The notes: generated by a model not told the origin, from the letters alone. A DNA stretch of 64,000 nt from Sphingopyxis sp. (GCA_013823985.1 PNNB01000047.1:186001-250000); one strand, 5' to 3'; positions 18,034 through 25,950 are shown, counted from the first letter of the stretch. Numbers and translations: made by a program.

Positions 18034-19158
18034 TTAGGCTTTGGTCTCTTGATAGGCCCAGTCGAGCCAGGGTCCGAGCGCCTCGATATCCGCGGTGTCG
18101 ACGGTCGCGCCGCACCAGATGCGTAATCCCGGCGGGGCATCACGATAGCCCGCAATGTCATAGGCAGCGCCTTCCGCTTCGAGCAACGCGGCGAATTTCT
18201 TGATGAACGCTTCATCCGCACCTTCGACGGTCAGACAGACCGAGGTTTTCGACCGAGTCGCCTCGTCGGCGGCAAGATGTCCCAGCCACGTCCGGTCGGC
18301 GACAATCTTGCCGAGGGCCGCCGCATTGTCATCCGATCGGCGCATCAGACCTTGCAGTCCGCCCACGCTTTTCGCCCATTCAAGCGCGAAGATCACATCT
18401 TCGACCGCGAGCATCGACGGGGTGTTGATCGTTTCGCCCTTGAAGACGCCTTCCGCCAGCGCGCCTTTCGACATCAGGCGGAACACCTTGGGCAAAGGCC
18501 ATGCAGGCGTGTAGTTTTCCAGACGCTCGACAGCACGTGGGCCGAGGATAAGCACACCATGCGCGCCCTCGCCGCCCAGAACCTTCTGCCAGGAGAAGGT
18601 GGTCACATCGAGCTTGTCCCACGGCATGTCATAGGCAAACACAGCCGAAGTCGCGTCGTTGAAGGTAAGACCTTCGCGGTCGTCGGCGATCCAGTCGCCA
18701 TTGGGAACGCGCGCACCCGATGTGGTGCCATTCCAGGTGAAAACGACATCGTTACTGAAATCGACCGCCGAGAGATCGGGAATTTCGCCATAGGGCGCAT
18801 TCAGGACGGTTGCGTTCAGCTTAAGCTGTTTGTTGACATCGGTAACCCAACCTTCACCGAAGCTTTCCCACGCCAGCATCGTGACGGGCCGTGCTCCGAG
18901 CATCGTCCACATCGCCATTTCGATGGCGCCTGTGTCCGACCCAGGGACAATGCCGATCCGGTGCGTGTCCGGCACCTGCAGCACTTCGCGCACCAGGTCG
19001 ATGGCAAGTTGCAGACGCGACTTGCCGATCTTGGCGCGGTGCGAGCGGCCCAGTGATTCGGTTGCTAGTTTGGAGGCTTCCCAACCCGGCGGCTTTGCGC
19101 AGGGACCGGAAGAAAAATACGGACGCGCCGGCTTTGCGGCGGGTTTACTGATAGTCAT
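18034..19158 (-). CDS. serC: Phosphoserine aminotransferase
   Basis: PLP enzyme that converts phosphohydroxypyruvate and glutamate to phosphoserine. The 374-residue protein contains YFSSGPCAKPPGW at the start (active-site glycine loop), the cofactor-contact segment VPGSDTGAIEMAMW, FTWNGTTSGAR and the Schiff-base lysine K192 in TTFSWQKVLGGEGAHG. This is the alphaproteobacterial/archaeal-like SerC subgroup. I start at the ATG at 19158, behind AAGGAG, not at upstream codons; the excluded upstream region forms a structured leader. First gene of the serC-serA-hisZ(-purA) series. Confidence 0.95.
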   Translation of the reverse strand: MTISKPAAKPARPYFSSGPCAKPPGWEASKLATESLGRSHRAKIGKSRLQLAIDLVREVLQVPDTHRIGIVPGSDTGAIEMAMWTMLGARPVTMLAWESFGEGWVTDVNKQLKLNATVLNAPYGEIPDLSAVDFSNDVVFTWNGTTSGARVPNGDWIADDREGLTFNDATSAVFAYDMPWDKLDVTTFSWQKVLGGEGAHGVLILGPRAVERLENYTPAWPLPKVFRLMSKGALAEGVFKGETINTPSMLAVEDVIFALEWAKSVGGLQGLMRRSDDNAAALGKIVADRTWLGHLAADEATRSKTSVCLTVEGADEAFIKKFAALLEAEGAAYDIAGYRDAPPGLRIWCGATVDTADIEALGPWLDWAYQETKA

Positions 19159-19245
19159 GTAAGCTTCTCCTTGCAGAGAGCAGCGCGGCGTTGGGACCGC
19201 GTGGCCCGGAGCCGCGTTTAAGCGCGGCCCCGGTTTTGTCAATGA
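19159..19245 (-). ncRNA. serC leader RNA (structured 5' UTR)
   Basis: Read on the minus strand, this 87-base stretch forms a strong hairpin at 19233-19206: arms CCGGGGCCGCG and CGCGGCTCCGG around CTTAAA. The only non-Watson-Crick position is G-U in the minus-strand RNA but A-C in the opposite RNA, so the structure belongs to the serC transcript. A second small stem (TCTCT/GGAGA around GCAA, 19179-19166) pairs with the AAGGAG ribosome site. This agrees with the known alphaproteobacterial serC motif (Rfam serC leader), whose last stem covers the ribosome site. The ligand or trigger is unknown. Confidence 0.65.
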
Positions 19246-19261
19246 CTATCGACGCAGCGGA

Positions 19262-19576
19262 TCAATATCCCGGTTTGCGGAACAGCACTTCACCGCGACG
19301 ACCGACATAGAGTTTTTCGAGCGTGACGGGGTGGAAATAGGCCTCGACACGATCGCCTTCAGGGGTGGTGCCATAGACTTCATAGCAGCCGCCATCGACC
19401 TTCGACTTGCGGACGGTCCAGCCTTCTTTGGTCAGCTTTTTCGTAAGCTCATCCTGCGTTTTCCAGCCGGATACCGGGCCGGATTTGCATTTGATTACGC
19501 CCGTTGCCGATGCCGGTGCGGAAACAAAAGCCATTGCAGCGGCTGCCGCCAATGTGAGGGGAATAAAGACGCGCAT
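19262..19576 (-). CDS. Small periplasmic PepSY-type protein
   Basis: A protein of about 104 residues with a signal peptide (cleavage near ASA-TG, about residue 24). One PepSY-like domain follows (QDELTKKLTKEGWTVRKSKVDG...YEVYGTTPEGDRVEAYFHP). PepSY modules act in the periplasm, often next to ferric-reductase-type membrane proteins. It overlaps the end of the upstream membrane gene: AAAGGAG serves either an ATG at 19582 (spacing 1, in an ATGA overlap) or the one at 19576 (spacing 7), and I prefer the latter. It likely works with that membrane protein in electron transfer, but the exact role is unknown. Confidence 0.75.
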   Translation of the reverse strand: MRVFIPLTLAAAAAMAFVSAPASATGVIKCKSGPVSGWKTQDELTKKLTKEGWTVRKSKVDGGCYEVYGTTPEGDRVEAYFHPVTLEKLYVGRRGEVLFRKPGY

Positions 19577-19578
19577 GT

Positions 19579-20166
19579 TCATGCTCCTTTGGGTTGGGGT
19601 TTGGGGGACAGAAAAAAGCGGGCGCCAACGAGCAATACCAATGGTACGAAATGGACAAGCGCCGGAATAAGATTGTTATGGATGAATATCCAGTGGACAA
19701 GAACGAGGACCGCCGCAGGATATACGAGACGCTGGAGCCGTTTCCAGCCCGCCTTGAGTCGCCGCATCGACGCATCGTTGCTGGTCAGCGCCAGCGGCAC
19801 AAATAGCAGCATTGCCGCCCACCCCGTCCAGATGCCCAGCGCCCAGAATTCGGCGAGGATATCGACGAGATTTCCCATGTCGATGAGATAGAAGACCAGG
19901 TGAAGAACAGAATAGACAAAGGCCGCGACGCCCAATGCCCGGCGGCGCTGGACGAGCCAGTTCAGCCATGGCTTCGGTCCCAGAAGAGAGACCAGCGGGC
20001 TCAGCACCATTGCGAAAATCATCAGGCGTGCCGCCCACTCACCGGTGGGATGCAGCATATCCATCGCAATCAGATCGCCAGACGCATAACGCCGCAGCAT
20101 CAAAAGCGCGGGGATTGCCAGCAGCAACCAGAAAGTGGGTTTCTTATTAAGAATGATTCGCAACAC
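19579..20166 (-). CDS. Ferric-reductase-like heme membrane protein (MsrQ/YedZ-like)
   Basis: A 195-residue integral membrane protein with about six hydrophobic segments and paired histidines on helices (H39 in DMLHPTGEWAARL, H88 in VYSVLHLVFYL, H152 in VLVLVHWIFIH), the b-heme ligand pattern of the ferric-reductase-like domain. The closest familiar protein is MsrQ (YedZ), which feeds quinol electrons to the periplasmic methionine sulfoxide reductase MsrP, but no msrP is adjacent; instead a PepSY protein follows with a 4-base overlap. The start appears to be GTG at 20166 with no clear ribosome site, so the true N-terminus is uncertain. Confidence 0.75.
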   Translation of the reverse strand: MLRIILNKKPTFWLLLAIPALLMLRRYASGDLIAMDMLHPTGEWAARLMIFAMVLSPLVSLLGPKPWLNWLVQRRRALGVAAFVYSVLHLVFYLIDMGNLVDILAEFWALGIWTGWAAMLLFVPLALTSNDASMRRLKAGWKRLQRLVYPAAVLVLVHWIFIHNNLIPALVHFVPLVLLVGARFFLSPKPQPKGA

Positions 20167-20326
20167 AGGACGGCGTTACGGTGTGCCGTTCTGGCTTGCA
20201 ATGGCGAATTTGTAACAAACTATCCCATGCAGATTGCGGCCAGTGGTTCGTTTCCCGCGCCCGCAGCCACCAAAACCTCCATTTTCCGGTTCGCCTGTCC
20301 GGCGAATGGCGCTAAATAGCGTTACA

Positions 20327-20989
20327 ATGCAAAAGCGCTCATATCTTCTCTTGGCCGTGATTGTCGCGACGACGGCACTGTCCGCATGCGGTGGCCGAGA
20401 GGAACGCGATATCCCGCGCGTGACCAACGACAGTTTCAGCAGCAGCGAATCCCGCAAATGCCTTGCCGACCTGAAGGCACAGTCGATACGCTTTCAAGTA
20501 CTGCCCAACCAGCTGCGCGGCGGTGGATGCCAGACCATTGATACGATCAAAGTACTGGATCTTGGCACCGAGACCGCAAATCTGGGCCCGATGACCTGCC
20601 CGCTCGCCGCCAATTTCGCTGCATGGGCCCGCCACGCGGTGCGGCCTGCCGCCAGGCAGTATCTGGGATCCGATGTGGTGCGCATCGAAACCTTCGGCAC
20701 CTATAGCTGCCGTAATGTAAATGGCGGACGTTCGGGTAAATTGTCGCAGCATGCCTTTGCCAATGCCGTTGATGTTTCCGCTTTCATCCTGCGCGACGGG
20801 CGGCGGATATCCTTGCTGAACAATTGGAATGGCCAGCCGCAGGAACGCGCCTTTTTGCGCCGTCTCCACCAATCCGCCTGCAAGCGTTTCGGGACGGTTC
20901 TCGGTCCCGAATATAATGCGCAGCACGCCAACCATTTCCATTTCGATATGGCCAAATCAATGAAGGATGGCTCCGCCTTTTGCCGATAA
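20327..20989 (+). CDS. Extensin-family lipoprotein (peptidase-like fold)
   Basis: A 220-residue protein with a lipoprotein signal (VIVATTALSAC, lipid Cys C21) and the extensin-like C-terminal domain. It has the metal-site pattern of LAS-type peptidoglycan peptidases: SQHAFANAVDV with H142 and D149, then HANHFHFD with H203/H205 and D207. This suggests a periplasmic zinc carboxypeptidase-like role, although the family's activity is not well established to my knowledge. I chose the ATG at 20327 since it begins the signal peptide; upstream in-frame TTG and ATG codons add a Pro/Arg-rich stretch unlike a signal. Six cysteines in the mature part could form disulfides. Confidence 0.85.
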   Translation: MQKRSYLLLAVIVATTALSACGGREERDIPRVTNDSFSSSESRKCLADLKAQSIRFQVLPNQLRGGGCQTIDTIKVLDLGTETANLGPMTCPLAANFAAWARHAVRPAARQYLGSDVVRIETFGTYSCRNVNGGRSGKLSQHAFANAVDVSAFILRDGRRISLLNNWNGQPQERAFLRRLHQSACKRFGTVLGPEYNAQHANHFHFDMAKSMKDGSAFCR

Positions 20990-21029
20990 GGGGTGGCAAA
21001 ATGTCCCCGGCACGGGTAAACCCGCGCTA

Positions 21030-21896
21030 ATGAACGATACAAAAATAACAGACCGCCGCTTCTACAAAGCTCAGCAAGAAGCGGATTTCGCGGAACAACA
21101 GCTTTCCACTCCCCAAACACGCAGCAAATCCTACCGGCTTGCATTTCAGGACACTGATTTCCTCCTGCGCGAGGATCTGCGTCCTGTCCGGTTCCAGCTC
21201 GAATTGCTCAAGACCGAGATGCTTCTCGACGAAGCAAATATCGGATCAATGCTGGTCATCTATGGCTCGGCGCGCATTCCCGAGCCGGAAAAGGCTGACG
21301 CCTTATTGGCAACAGCAACCGATGACCGTTCACGCATCATTGCCGAGCGGATGAAGGAAAAGTCGCGCTTTTACGAAGAAGCACGGACCCTGGCGCAGTT
21401 GGCTAGCCAGGCCAATGTGACGGACGAAGCAGGGCAGCGTCATTTTGTCGTATGCTCGGGCGGCGGACCATCGATCATGGAAGCAGCCAATCGCGGTGCG
21501 CATGATGTGGGCGCCGAATCTGTGGGGCTCAACATTGTCCTGCCCCACGAGCAGGCACCCAATTTGTTCGTTACCCCGCGGCTGAGTTTCCAGTTCCACT
21601 ATTTCGCCCTGCGCAAGATGCACTTCCTGCTGCGCGCCCGTGCTGTAGCGGTATTTCCCGGCGGCTTCGGGACGTTTGACGAATTTTTCGAACTTCTCAC
21701 GCTGGTCCAAACCGGCAAGATCAAGAAAATGCCGATCCTGCTGTTCGGCAAGGAATTCTGGAACCGCGTCGTCAATTTTGAAGAATTGATGCTCGAAGGT
21801 GTCATTAGCCCGCCCGACCTTGAACTGTTCCGTTTCGTCGAAACGGCAGATGAAGCATGGTCTGCTATTTGCGAATTTTATGAAGTGGCGGGTTAA
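21030..21896 (+). CDS. LOG-family protein (TIGR00730), nucleotide phosphoribohydrolase-like
   Basis: A 288-residue Rossmann-like protein with the LOG signatures CSGGGPSIMEAANRGA (about 142-157) and PGGFGTFDEFFE (about 210-221). LOG enzymes release the base from nucleoside 5'-monophosphates (cytokinin riboside phosphates in plants; AMP-like substrates in bacteria). It is longer than the basic LOG protein (about 190 residues) because of a helical N-terminal extension with the first strand YGSARIPEPEK near 73. The ATG at 21030 is chosen over an upstream GTG-type extension that overlaps the extensin-family gene; no strong ribosome site is visible. Confidence 0.85.
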   Translation: MNDTKITDRRFYKAQQEADFAEQQLSTPQTRSKSYRLAFQDTDFLLREDLRPVRFQLELLKTEMLLDEANIGSMLVIYGSARIPEPEKADALLATATDDRSRIIAERMKEKSRFYEEARTLAQLASQANVTDEAGQRHFVVCSGGGPSIMEAANRGAHDVGAESVGLNIVLPHEQAPNLFVTPRLSFQFHYFALRKMHFLLRARAVAVFPGGFGTFDEFFELLTLVQTGKIKKMPILLFGKEFWNRVVNFEELMLEGVISPPDLELFRFVETADEAWSAICEFYEVAG

Positions 21897-21911
21897 GCCC
21901 CGCCGCTTCGG

Positions 21912-22337
21912 TTATTTCAGGGTCGCGAGATAATCGACCAGCGCCTTGCGCTCGGCTGGGTCACTGATTCCGGCAAACATCATCTTGGTGCCTGGCGCCC
22001 ATTTGACAGGAGCGGCGATGAATGCGTCCAGATTGGCTTCATCCCAAACGCCGCCTTTGGCTTTCAGGCCGTTTGAATAGGTAAATCCCTCTACCGAAGC
22101 GACAGCACGACCGCTGACGCCATGCAGTCCGGGACCAATGCCGTTCCGGCCATCGGGCGTAACGCTGTGGCAAGCCGCGCATTTTTTGAACAGGTCCTCG
22201 CCCGACTTTGCAACGGCTGCAGCAGGCGCCGGCGCAGCAGCCTGCCCGCCGGTGTCAGAGGCAGTGGTTTCGGTACCGCCACCGCAGGCGGCAAGAACGA
22301 TCAGCAGCGGTAATGCCGCAAAAGCTCCGGCCTTCAT
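21912..22337 (-). CDS. Class I cytochrome c lipoprotein
   Basis: A 141-residue protein with a lipobox (LLIVLAAC, lipid Cys C18), an Ala/Pro linker and one cytochrome c domain: heme motif CAACH (53-57) and the axial Met in PGTKMMFAG (119/120). It would carry electrons at the periplasmic face of the inner membrane. The start at 22337 gives the signal peptide; upstream codons only read into the neighbouring gene's low-complexity tail. It follows the CycM-type gene by 13 bases and shares its sequence layout (GIGP, YS..LK, TKM.FAG), so the two are probably an ancient tandem duplication in one operon. Confidence 0.9.
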   Translation of the reverse strand: MKAGAFAALPLLIVLAACGGGTETTASDTGGQAAAPAPAAAVAKSGEDLFKKCAACHSVTPDGRNGIGPGLHGVSGRAVASVEGFTYSNGLKAKGGVWDEANLDAFIAAPVKWAPGTKMMFAGISDPAERKALVDYLATLK

Positions 22338-22350
22338 ATGTGACCCCCGC

Positions 22351-22983
22351 TTACTTTGCGGGAGCAGGAGCTGCAGCAGGCGCGGCTGCGGCATCAGCAG
22401 CAGGCGCTGCAGCACCGTCAGCAGGTGCAGCGGCGGCGTCAGCAGCTGGTGCTGCGTCAGCTGCGGGCGCGGCTGGCAAAGGCAGGTTCGAACCTTGCGC
22501 GTTCAAATATACAATCAGGTTTGCCCGATCGACGGGATTACCCAGACCGGCAAAGGTCATCTTGGTGCCCGGTGCATATTTCTTCGGGTTGGCGAGCCAC
22601 TTGTCCATGCCTTCCCAATCCCAATTTCCGGGAACGGATTTCAGCGCATCCGAATAAGCAAATCCGGGAACATGGCCGTGCGGTTTACCCATGGCCGCCC
22701 ACAGATTAGGTCCGATGCCATTGGCGCCGCCCTGAGCGATTGTGTGGCAAGCAGTGCACTTTTTAAAAACAGCTTCGCCCTTTGTTGCATCGGCCGACGC
22801 TAGCAAAGTTGCGAGAGGAACAACAGGTCCGGCGGCTCCGCCAGACTCAACGCCTTCAATCGCATAGCCCGGCTCATGCGGAGCAGCGCTGTGAAAATAC
22901 ATTCCAGAAGCGATGCTCAATCCCAGCGCGGCGATGCCACCTGCCAAAACCCAGCCTGCGATTGTGTTACTGCGATCATCCAT
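22351..22983 (-). CDS. Membrane-anchored cytochrome c (CycM/c552 type) with Ala/Pro tail
   Basis: A 210-residue protein with an uncleaved N-terminal helix (about 9-30), a linker, a class I cytochrome c domain with CTACH (76-80) and axial Met M142 (GTKMTFAG), then a tail of some 40 residues built almost only of Ala, Pro and Asp (about 171-210). CycM proteins pass electrons from the bc1 complex to aa3-type oxidase in alphaproteobacteria. The tail, made by imperfect repeats of AADAAAAPADGA-like units, is unusual. First gene of a two-gene cytochrome operon, divergent from pheA. Confidence 0.9.
   Translation of the reverse strand: MDDRSNTIAGWVLAGGIAALGLSIASGMYFHSAAPHEPGYAIEGVESGGAAGPVVPLATLLASADATKGEAVFKKCTACHTIAQGGANGIGPNLWAAMGKPHGHVPGFAYSDALKSVPGNWDWEGMDKWLANPKKYAPGTKMTFAGLGNPVDRANLIVYLNAQGSNLPLPAAPAADAAPAADAAAAPADGAAAPAADAAAAPAAAPAPAK
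22360..22475 (-). repeat. Low-complexity Ala/Pro coding repeat
   Basis: The 3' end of the CycM-type gene consists of imperfect short repeats (GCAGCAGGCGCTGC-like units) encoding Ala-Pro-Asp runs. The repeated units make slippage likely, so tail length probably varies between strains. Confidence 0.6.
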
Positions 22984-23071
22984 CGATTGTCTGCCCTGCT
23001 ATGCTGTTTGATGCATGCGGCCATGATAGCCGCCAGATTCCCTGCCCCTCTAATAGCGCAAGGGGAGCCGT

Positions 23072-23095
23072 GCAAGAGCGGAAATCCGGTCTTGC
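23072..23095. promoter_or_regulatory. Inverted repeat between cycM-type gene and pheA
   Basis: GCAAGA...TCTTGC (6-bp arms) encloses CGG-AAAT-CCG, giving a 24-base imperfect palindrome in the 146-base divergent gap, 34 bases before the pheA start. It may be an operator or a leader stem for pheA. I see no leader peptide with a Phe run, so classical attenuation is not supported. Confidence 0.3.
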
Positions 23096-23129
23096 CCGAT
23101 ATGATTCCGTCCCGTAACGCGACCCCATT

Positions 23130-24023
23130 ATGGATAGCTATCCCGCCCCTGCCCTCACCAAGGTCAAAGACATGACCGCTATTGCCACCGCAGACCCAGC
23201 GCGCGCCGTCGCATTTCAGGGCGCGCCGGGCGCAAATTCGCACTTGGCGGCGCTGGAATATGACCCCGAATGCCATCCACTTCCGTGCTTTTCCTTTGAA
23301 GATGCCATCGACGCTGTGAAGGACGGGACGGCGGCCCGGGCGATCATTCCTATCGAAAATTCACTGCATGGCCGCGTCGCGGACATCCATTTTCTGCTAC
23401 CCGAATCAGGTCTCAGCATCATCGCCGAACATTTCATGCCGATCCGCCATTGCCTGATGGCGAAAACGGCGGACGCGAAACTAACCACGGCGATGAGCCA
23501 TCCGCAGGCGTTGGGCCAATGCCGTCACTATCTGCGTGCGCATGACATCATTCCGGTTGCCTATGCCGACACAGCGGCGGCCGCCGCCTTTGTTGCAGCC
23601 AATGACGACCAATCGGCGGGTGCAATCGCCCCACCTATCGCGGCCGAAATGTACGGGCTGGTCGCCATCAACGACAGCGTGCAGGACGATGCCAGCAACA
23701 CAACGCGCTTCGTAGTCCTGTCGCGCGAACCTGCCGACCGTGCGGCGATGGACGGCACCTTGATGACGACCTTCATCTTCGAGGTGAAGAACATCCCCGC
23801 CGCGCTCTATAAGGCAATGGGCGGATTTGCCACCAACGGCGTCAACATGACGAAGCTGGAAAGCTACCAAAATGGCGCCAGCTTTGCCGCGACTGAATTT
23901 TTCGCCGATATCGAAGGCGCGCCCGGCGACGCGGCCGTTGACCGCGCGCTTGAGGAATTGCGCTTCCACTGCAACTCGGTCCGTTTGCTCGGAACCTACA
24001 AGCAGACCCGCGTTCGCGGCTAG
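23130..24023 (+). CDS. pheA: Prephenate dehydratase
   Basis: A monofunctional 297-residue enzyme converting prephenate to phenylpyruvate for phenylalanine synthesis. The catalytic domain shows AFQGAPGANSH, IIPIENSLHGRV, MSHPQALGQC and the active-site TTRF motif (NTTRFVVLS). The ACT domain follows (FIFEVKNIPAALYKAMGGF, then NMTKLESYQNG), where the usual ESRP is replaced by ESYQ as in other alphaproteobacteria. Two starts are possible: the ATG at 23130 without a ribosome site, and an ATG at 23172 behind AAGG. I keep the longer one because the YPAPA opening looks conserved in relatives. The stop overlaps the convergent glycosyltransferase stop. Confidence 0.95.
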   Translation: MDSYPAPALTKVKDMTAIATADPARAVAFQGAPGANSHLAALEYDPECHPLPCFSFEDAIDAVKDGTAARAIIPIENSLHGRVADIHFLLPESGLSIIAEHFMPIRHCLMAKTADAKLTTAMSHPQALGQCRHYLRAHDIIPVAYADTAAAAAFVAANDDQSAGAIAPPIAAEMYGLVAINDSVQDDASNTTRFVVLSREPADRAAMDGTLMTTFIFEVKNIPAALYKAMGGFATNGVNMTKLESYQNGASFAATEFFADIEGAPGDAAVDRALEELRFHCNSVRLLGTYKQTRVRG

Positions 24024-25078
24024 GCGCGTTCAAGGGCCCTTTCGCGTGCCGCATACAGGGCGGCCAGAAACTGGTCTGCGGCACGATCCCATGTGAATTG
24101 CGCGCCATAGTGGGCCGCGGCTTCGCGGCTGCAGCTCAACGCCCGGGTTATCGCGAACGACAGGGATTCGGATACCGAACCGACGGGTTCCGCCAACTCA
24201 TCAAACGGCCCCAAGCCTTCTGCACCGATGATATCGAGTGGTCCGGGCACCGGATAGCCCGCAACGGGCACACCACAGGCCAGCGCTTCGATCATCACCA
24301 ATCCGAAGGTATCGGTTTTGCTTGGAAAGACGAATACATCGGCGGCGGCATAAGCCTGCGCCAATTCGGTGCCGCTCAAGCTGCCCATGAACAACGCATC
24401 GGGGTAGCGCCGTTTGTACTCTTCCAGTGCAGGGCCATCGCCCACAACCACCTTGGTTCCTGCAACGGCTGCGCCAAGGAAGCTCTCCAGATTCTTCTCG
24501 ATCGCCACACGGCCAACCGAGAGCAATATCGGTTTGGGCAATGCTGCGAGCGCAGGATGCGGGGCAAGGCCGGGTTTGAAAATCGCTGTATCGATGCCTC
24601 GGCTCCACGGACGGGTCTGCGGAATACCGCGACTTTCCAATTCTTCACTCAAGCGTGGCGTAGCCGACAAAACGGCGCGCGACGGTTTGTGGAATATACG
24701 CATGACCGGCCAGAAAAAGTCCGGCGACAGGGCCGTTCGCACCGATGCATAATCCGGAAAGCGTGTGTGGAACGCCGTGGTGAAAGGTATATTATGCACC
24801 ATACACCACCGTCTTGTGCTCCACCCGATCGGCCCTTCGGTCGAGATGTGGACGATGTCCGGCGCAAAATCGGCGAGTTTCTTGCGCAATCCAAAGCGCG
24901 GCGCGACGGCGAGGCGTATCTCGCCATAGCCCGGACAGGGCACAGTGCGGAACTCGTCGGGGCTCATGACACAGACTTCATGCCCACGTGCACGAAGCAT
25001 TTTTACGGTCATCTCCAATGTGCGCACCACACCGTTGATCTGCGGACGCCAAGCGTCGGTCGCTATCGCGATCCTCAT
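24020..25078 (-). CDS. GT4 glycosyltransferase (MgtA/lipid glycosyltransferase-like)
   Basis: A 352-residue GT-B enzyme: N-terminal ATDAWRPQINGVVRTLE, central LLSVGRVAIEKNLESFLGA, VVGDGPALEEYKRRYPDA and the donor-site SKTDTFGLVMIEALACGVP with the EX7E motif. This subgroup includes diacylglycerol glucosyl-, mannosyl- or glucuronosyltransferases of alphaproteobacteria and actinobacteria. Its ATG overlaps the stop of the LpxH-like phosphoesterase gene by four bases, so the two are translationally coupled and probably act on one lipid pathway. The actual sugar and lipid cannot be read from the sequence. Confidence 0.88.
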   Translation of the reverse strand: MRIAIATDAWRPQINGVVRTLEMTVKMLRARGHEVCVMSPDEFRTVPCPGYGEIRLAVAPRFGLRKKLADFAPDIVHISTEGPIGWSTRRWCMVHNIPFTTAFHTRFPDYASVRTALSPDFFWPVMRIFHKPSRAVLSATPRLSEELESRGIPQTRPWSRGIDTAIFKPGLAPHPALAALPKPILLSVGRVAIEKNLESFLGAAVAGTKVVVGDGPALEEYKRRYPDALFMGSLSGTELAQAYAAADVFVFPSKTDTFGLVMIEALACGVPVAGYPVPGPLDIIGAEGLGPFDELAEPVGSVSESLSFAITRALSCSREAAAHYGAQFTWDRAADQFLAALYAARERALERA

Positions 25079-25950
25079 GCAAGTGCCTTTTCGCGCTTGG
25101 CCGCCTGTTGGGGCTGGCGGTTATGTTCGGCCCAGTCGACGATGGACATCTGCCCGAACTTGTCTTCGACCAGTGCGGTGCAGCTTTCGACCCAGTCGCC
25201 GTCATTATAATATGTGACGCCGTCAATATCGCGGATTTCGGCATGGTGGATATGCCCACAGACAACACCGTCAACGCCGCGATCCAGTGCGGCGCGGGCC
25301 ACTGCCTCTTCATATTTGCCTATAAAGGAAACCGCGTTCTTGACCCGCATCTTCAGATAGGAAGAAAGCGACCAATAGGGCAGATGCAGCCTGCGCCGGA
25401 CAGCGTTCAGCCAGACATTGGCCTTCAACAGGAAGGTGTAAGCCGTGTCGCCAAGGAAGGCCAACCACTTAGCATATAAAACAACGCTGTCGAACATGTC
25501 GCCATGGGTGACGAGTAGCAAGCGGCCATCGGCGGTTTCGTGGATGGCTTCATGCGCCAGTTCGACCCCGCCGAAGCCGAGCCCCACATAATCGCGGAAC
25601 ATCTCGTCATGATTGCCCGGTACATAGACAACCCGCGTTCCCTTGTGCGCCATTTTCAATATGCGGCGCAGAACCTCATTATGGCTTGATGGCCAATACC
25701 AGCCTTTACGAAGCCGCCAGCCGTCGACAATATCGCCCACCAGGTACAATGTCTCGCATTGGATGCTGTGCAGAAAATCGAGCAGCAGCTCGGCATTGCA
25801 TCCCGACGTTCCAAGATGCACGTCCGAAATCCACACGGTGCGGTATTTCTGCTTGGGTTGAAAACTGCGCGGTTCCTGTTCGTGAAACCAATCGGGCATT
25901 TTCGGATCGAAGATGCTTCCCAGCGGGTTCTTCGTCAAAATGTCGGTCAT
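25075..25950 (-). CDS. LpxH-like metallophosphoesterase (UDP-2,3-diacylglucosamine diphosphatase family)
   Basis: A 291-residue calcineurin-type phosphoesterase with all metal ligands: ISDVHLG (D43, H45), VGDIVDGW (D73), PGNHDE (N113, H114), VTHGD and GHIHHAE. It fits the UDP-2,3-diacylglucosamine diphosphatase family, which cleaves the pyrophosphate in lipid A synthesis. Sphingomonads are known for glycosphingolipids in place of lipopolysaccharide, so its substrate here may differ. I chose the ATG at 25950 (GGGA five bases upstream); the longer reading frame upstream is unconserved. Coupled by ATGA overlap to the GT4 gene behind it. Confidence 0.85.
   Translation of the reverse strand: MTDILTKNPLGSIFDPKMPDWFHEQEPRSFQPKQKYRTVWISDVHLGTSGCNAELLLDFLHSIQCETLYLVGDIVDGWRLRKGWYWPSSHNEVLRRILKMAHKGTRVVYVPGNHDEMFRDYVGLGFGGVELAHEAIHETADGRLLLVTHGDMFDSVVLYAKWLAFLGDTAYTFLLKANVWLNAVRRRLHLPYWSLSSYLKMRVKNAVSFIGKYEEAVARAALDRGVDGVVCGHIHHAEIRDIDGVTYYNDGDWVESCTALVEDKFGQMSIVDWAEHNRQPQQAAKREKALA

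Noticed and set aside
23130..24023. Altered ESRP motif (ESYQ) in the PheA ACT domain as a sign of lost phenylalanine feedback
   Set aside because: ESY-type variants are usual in alphaproteobacterial prephenate dehydratases, so this is not evidence of altered regulation.
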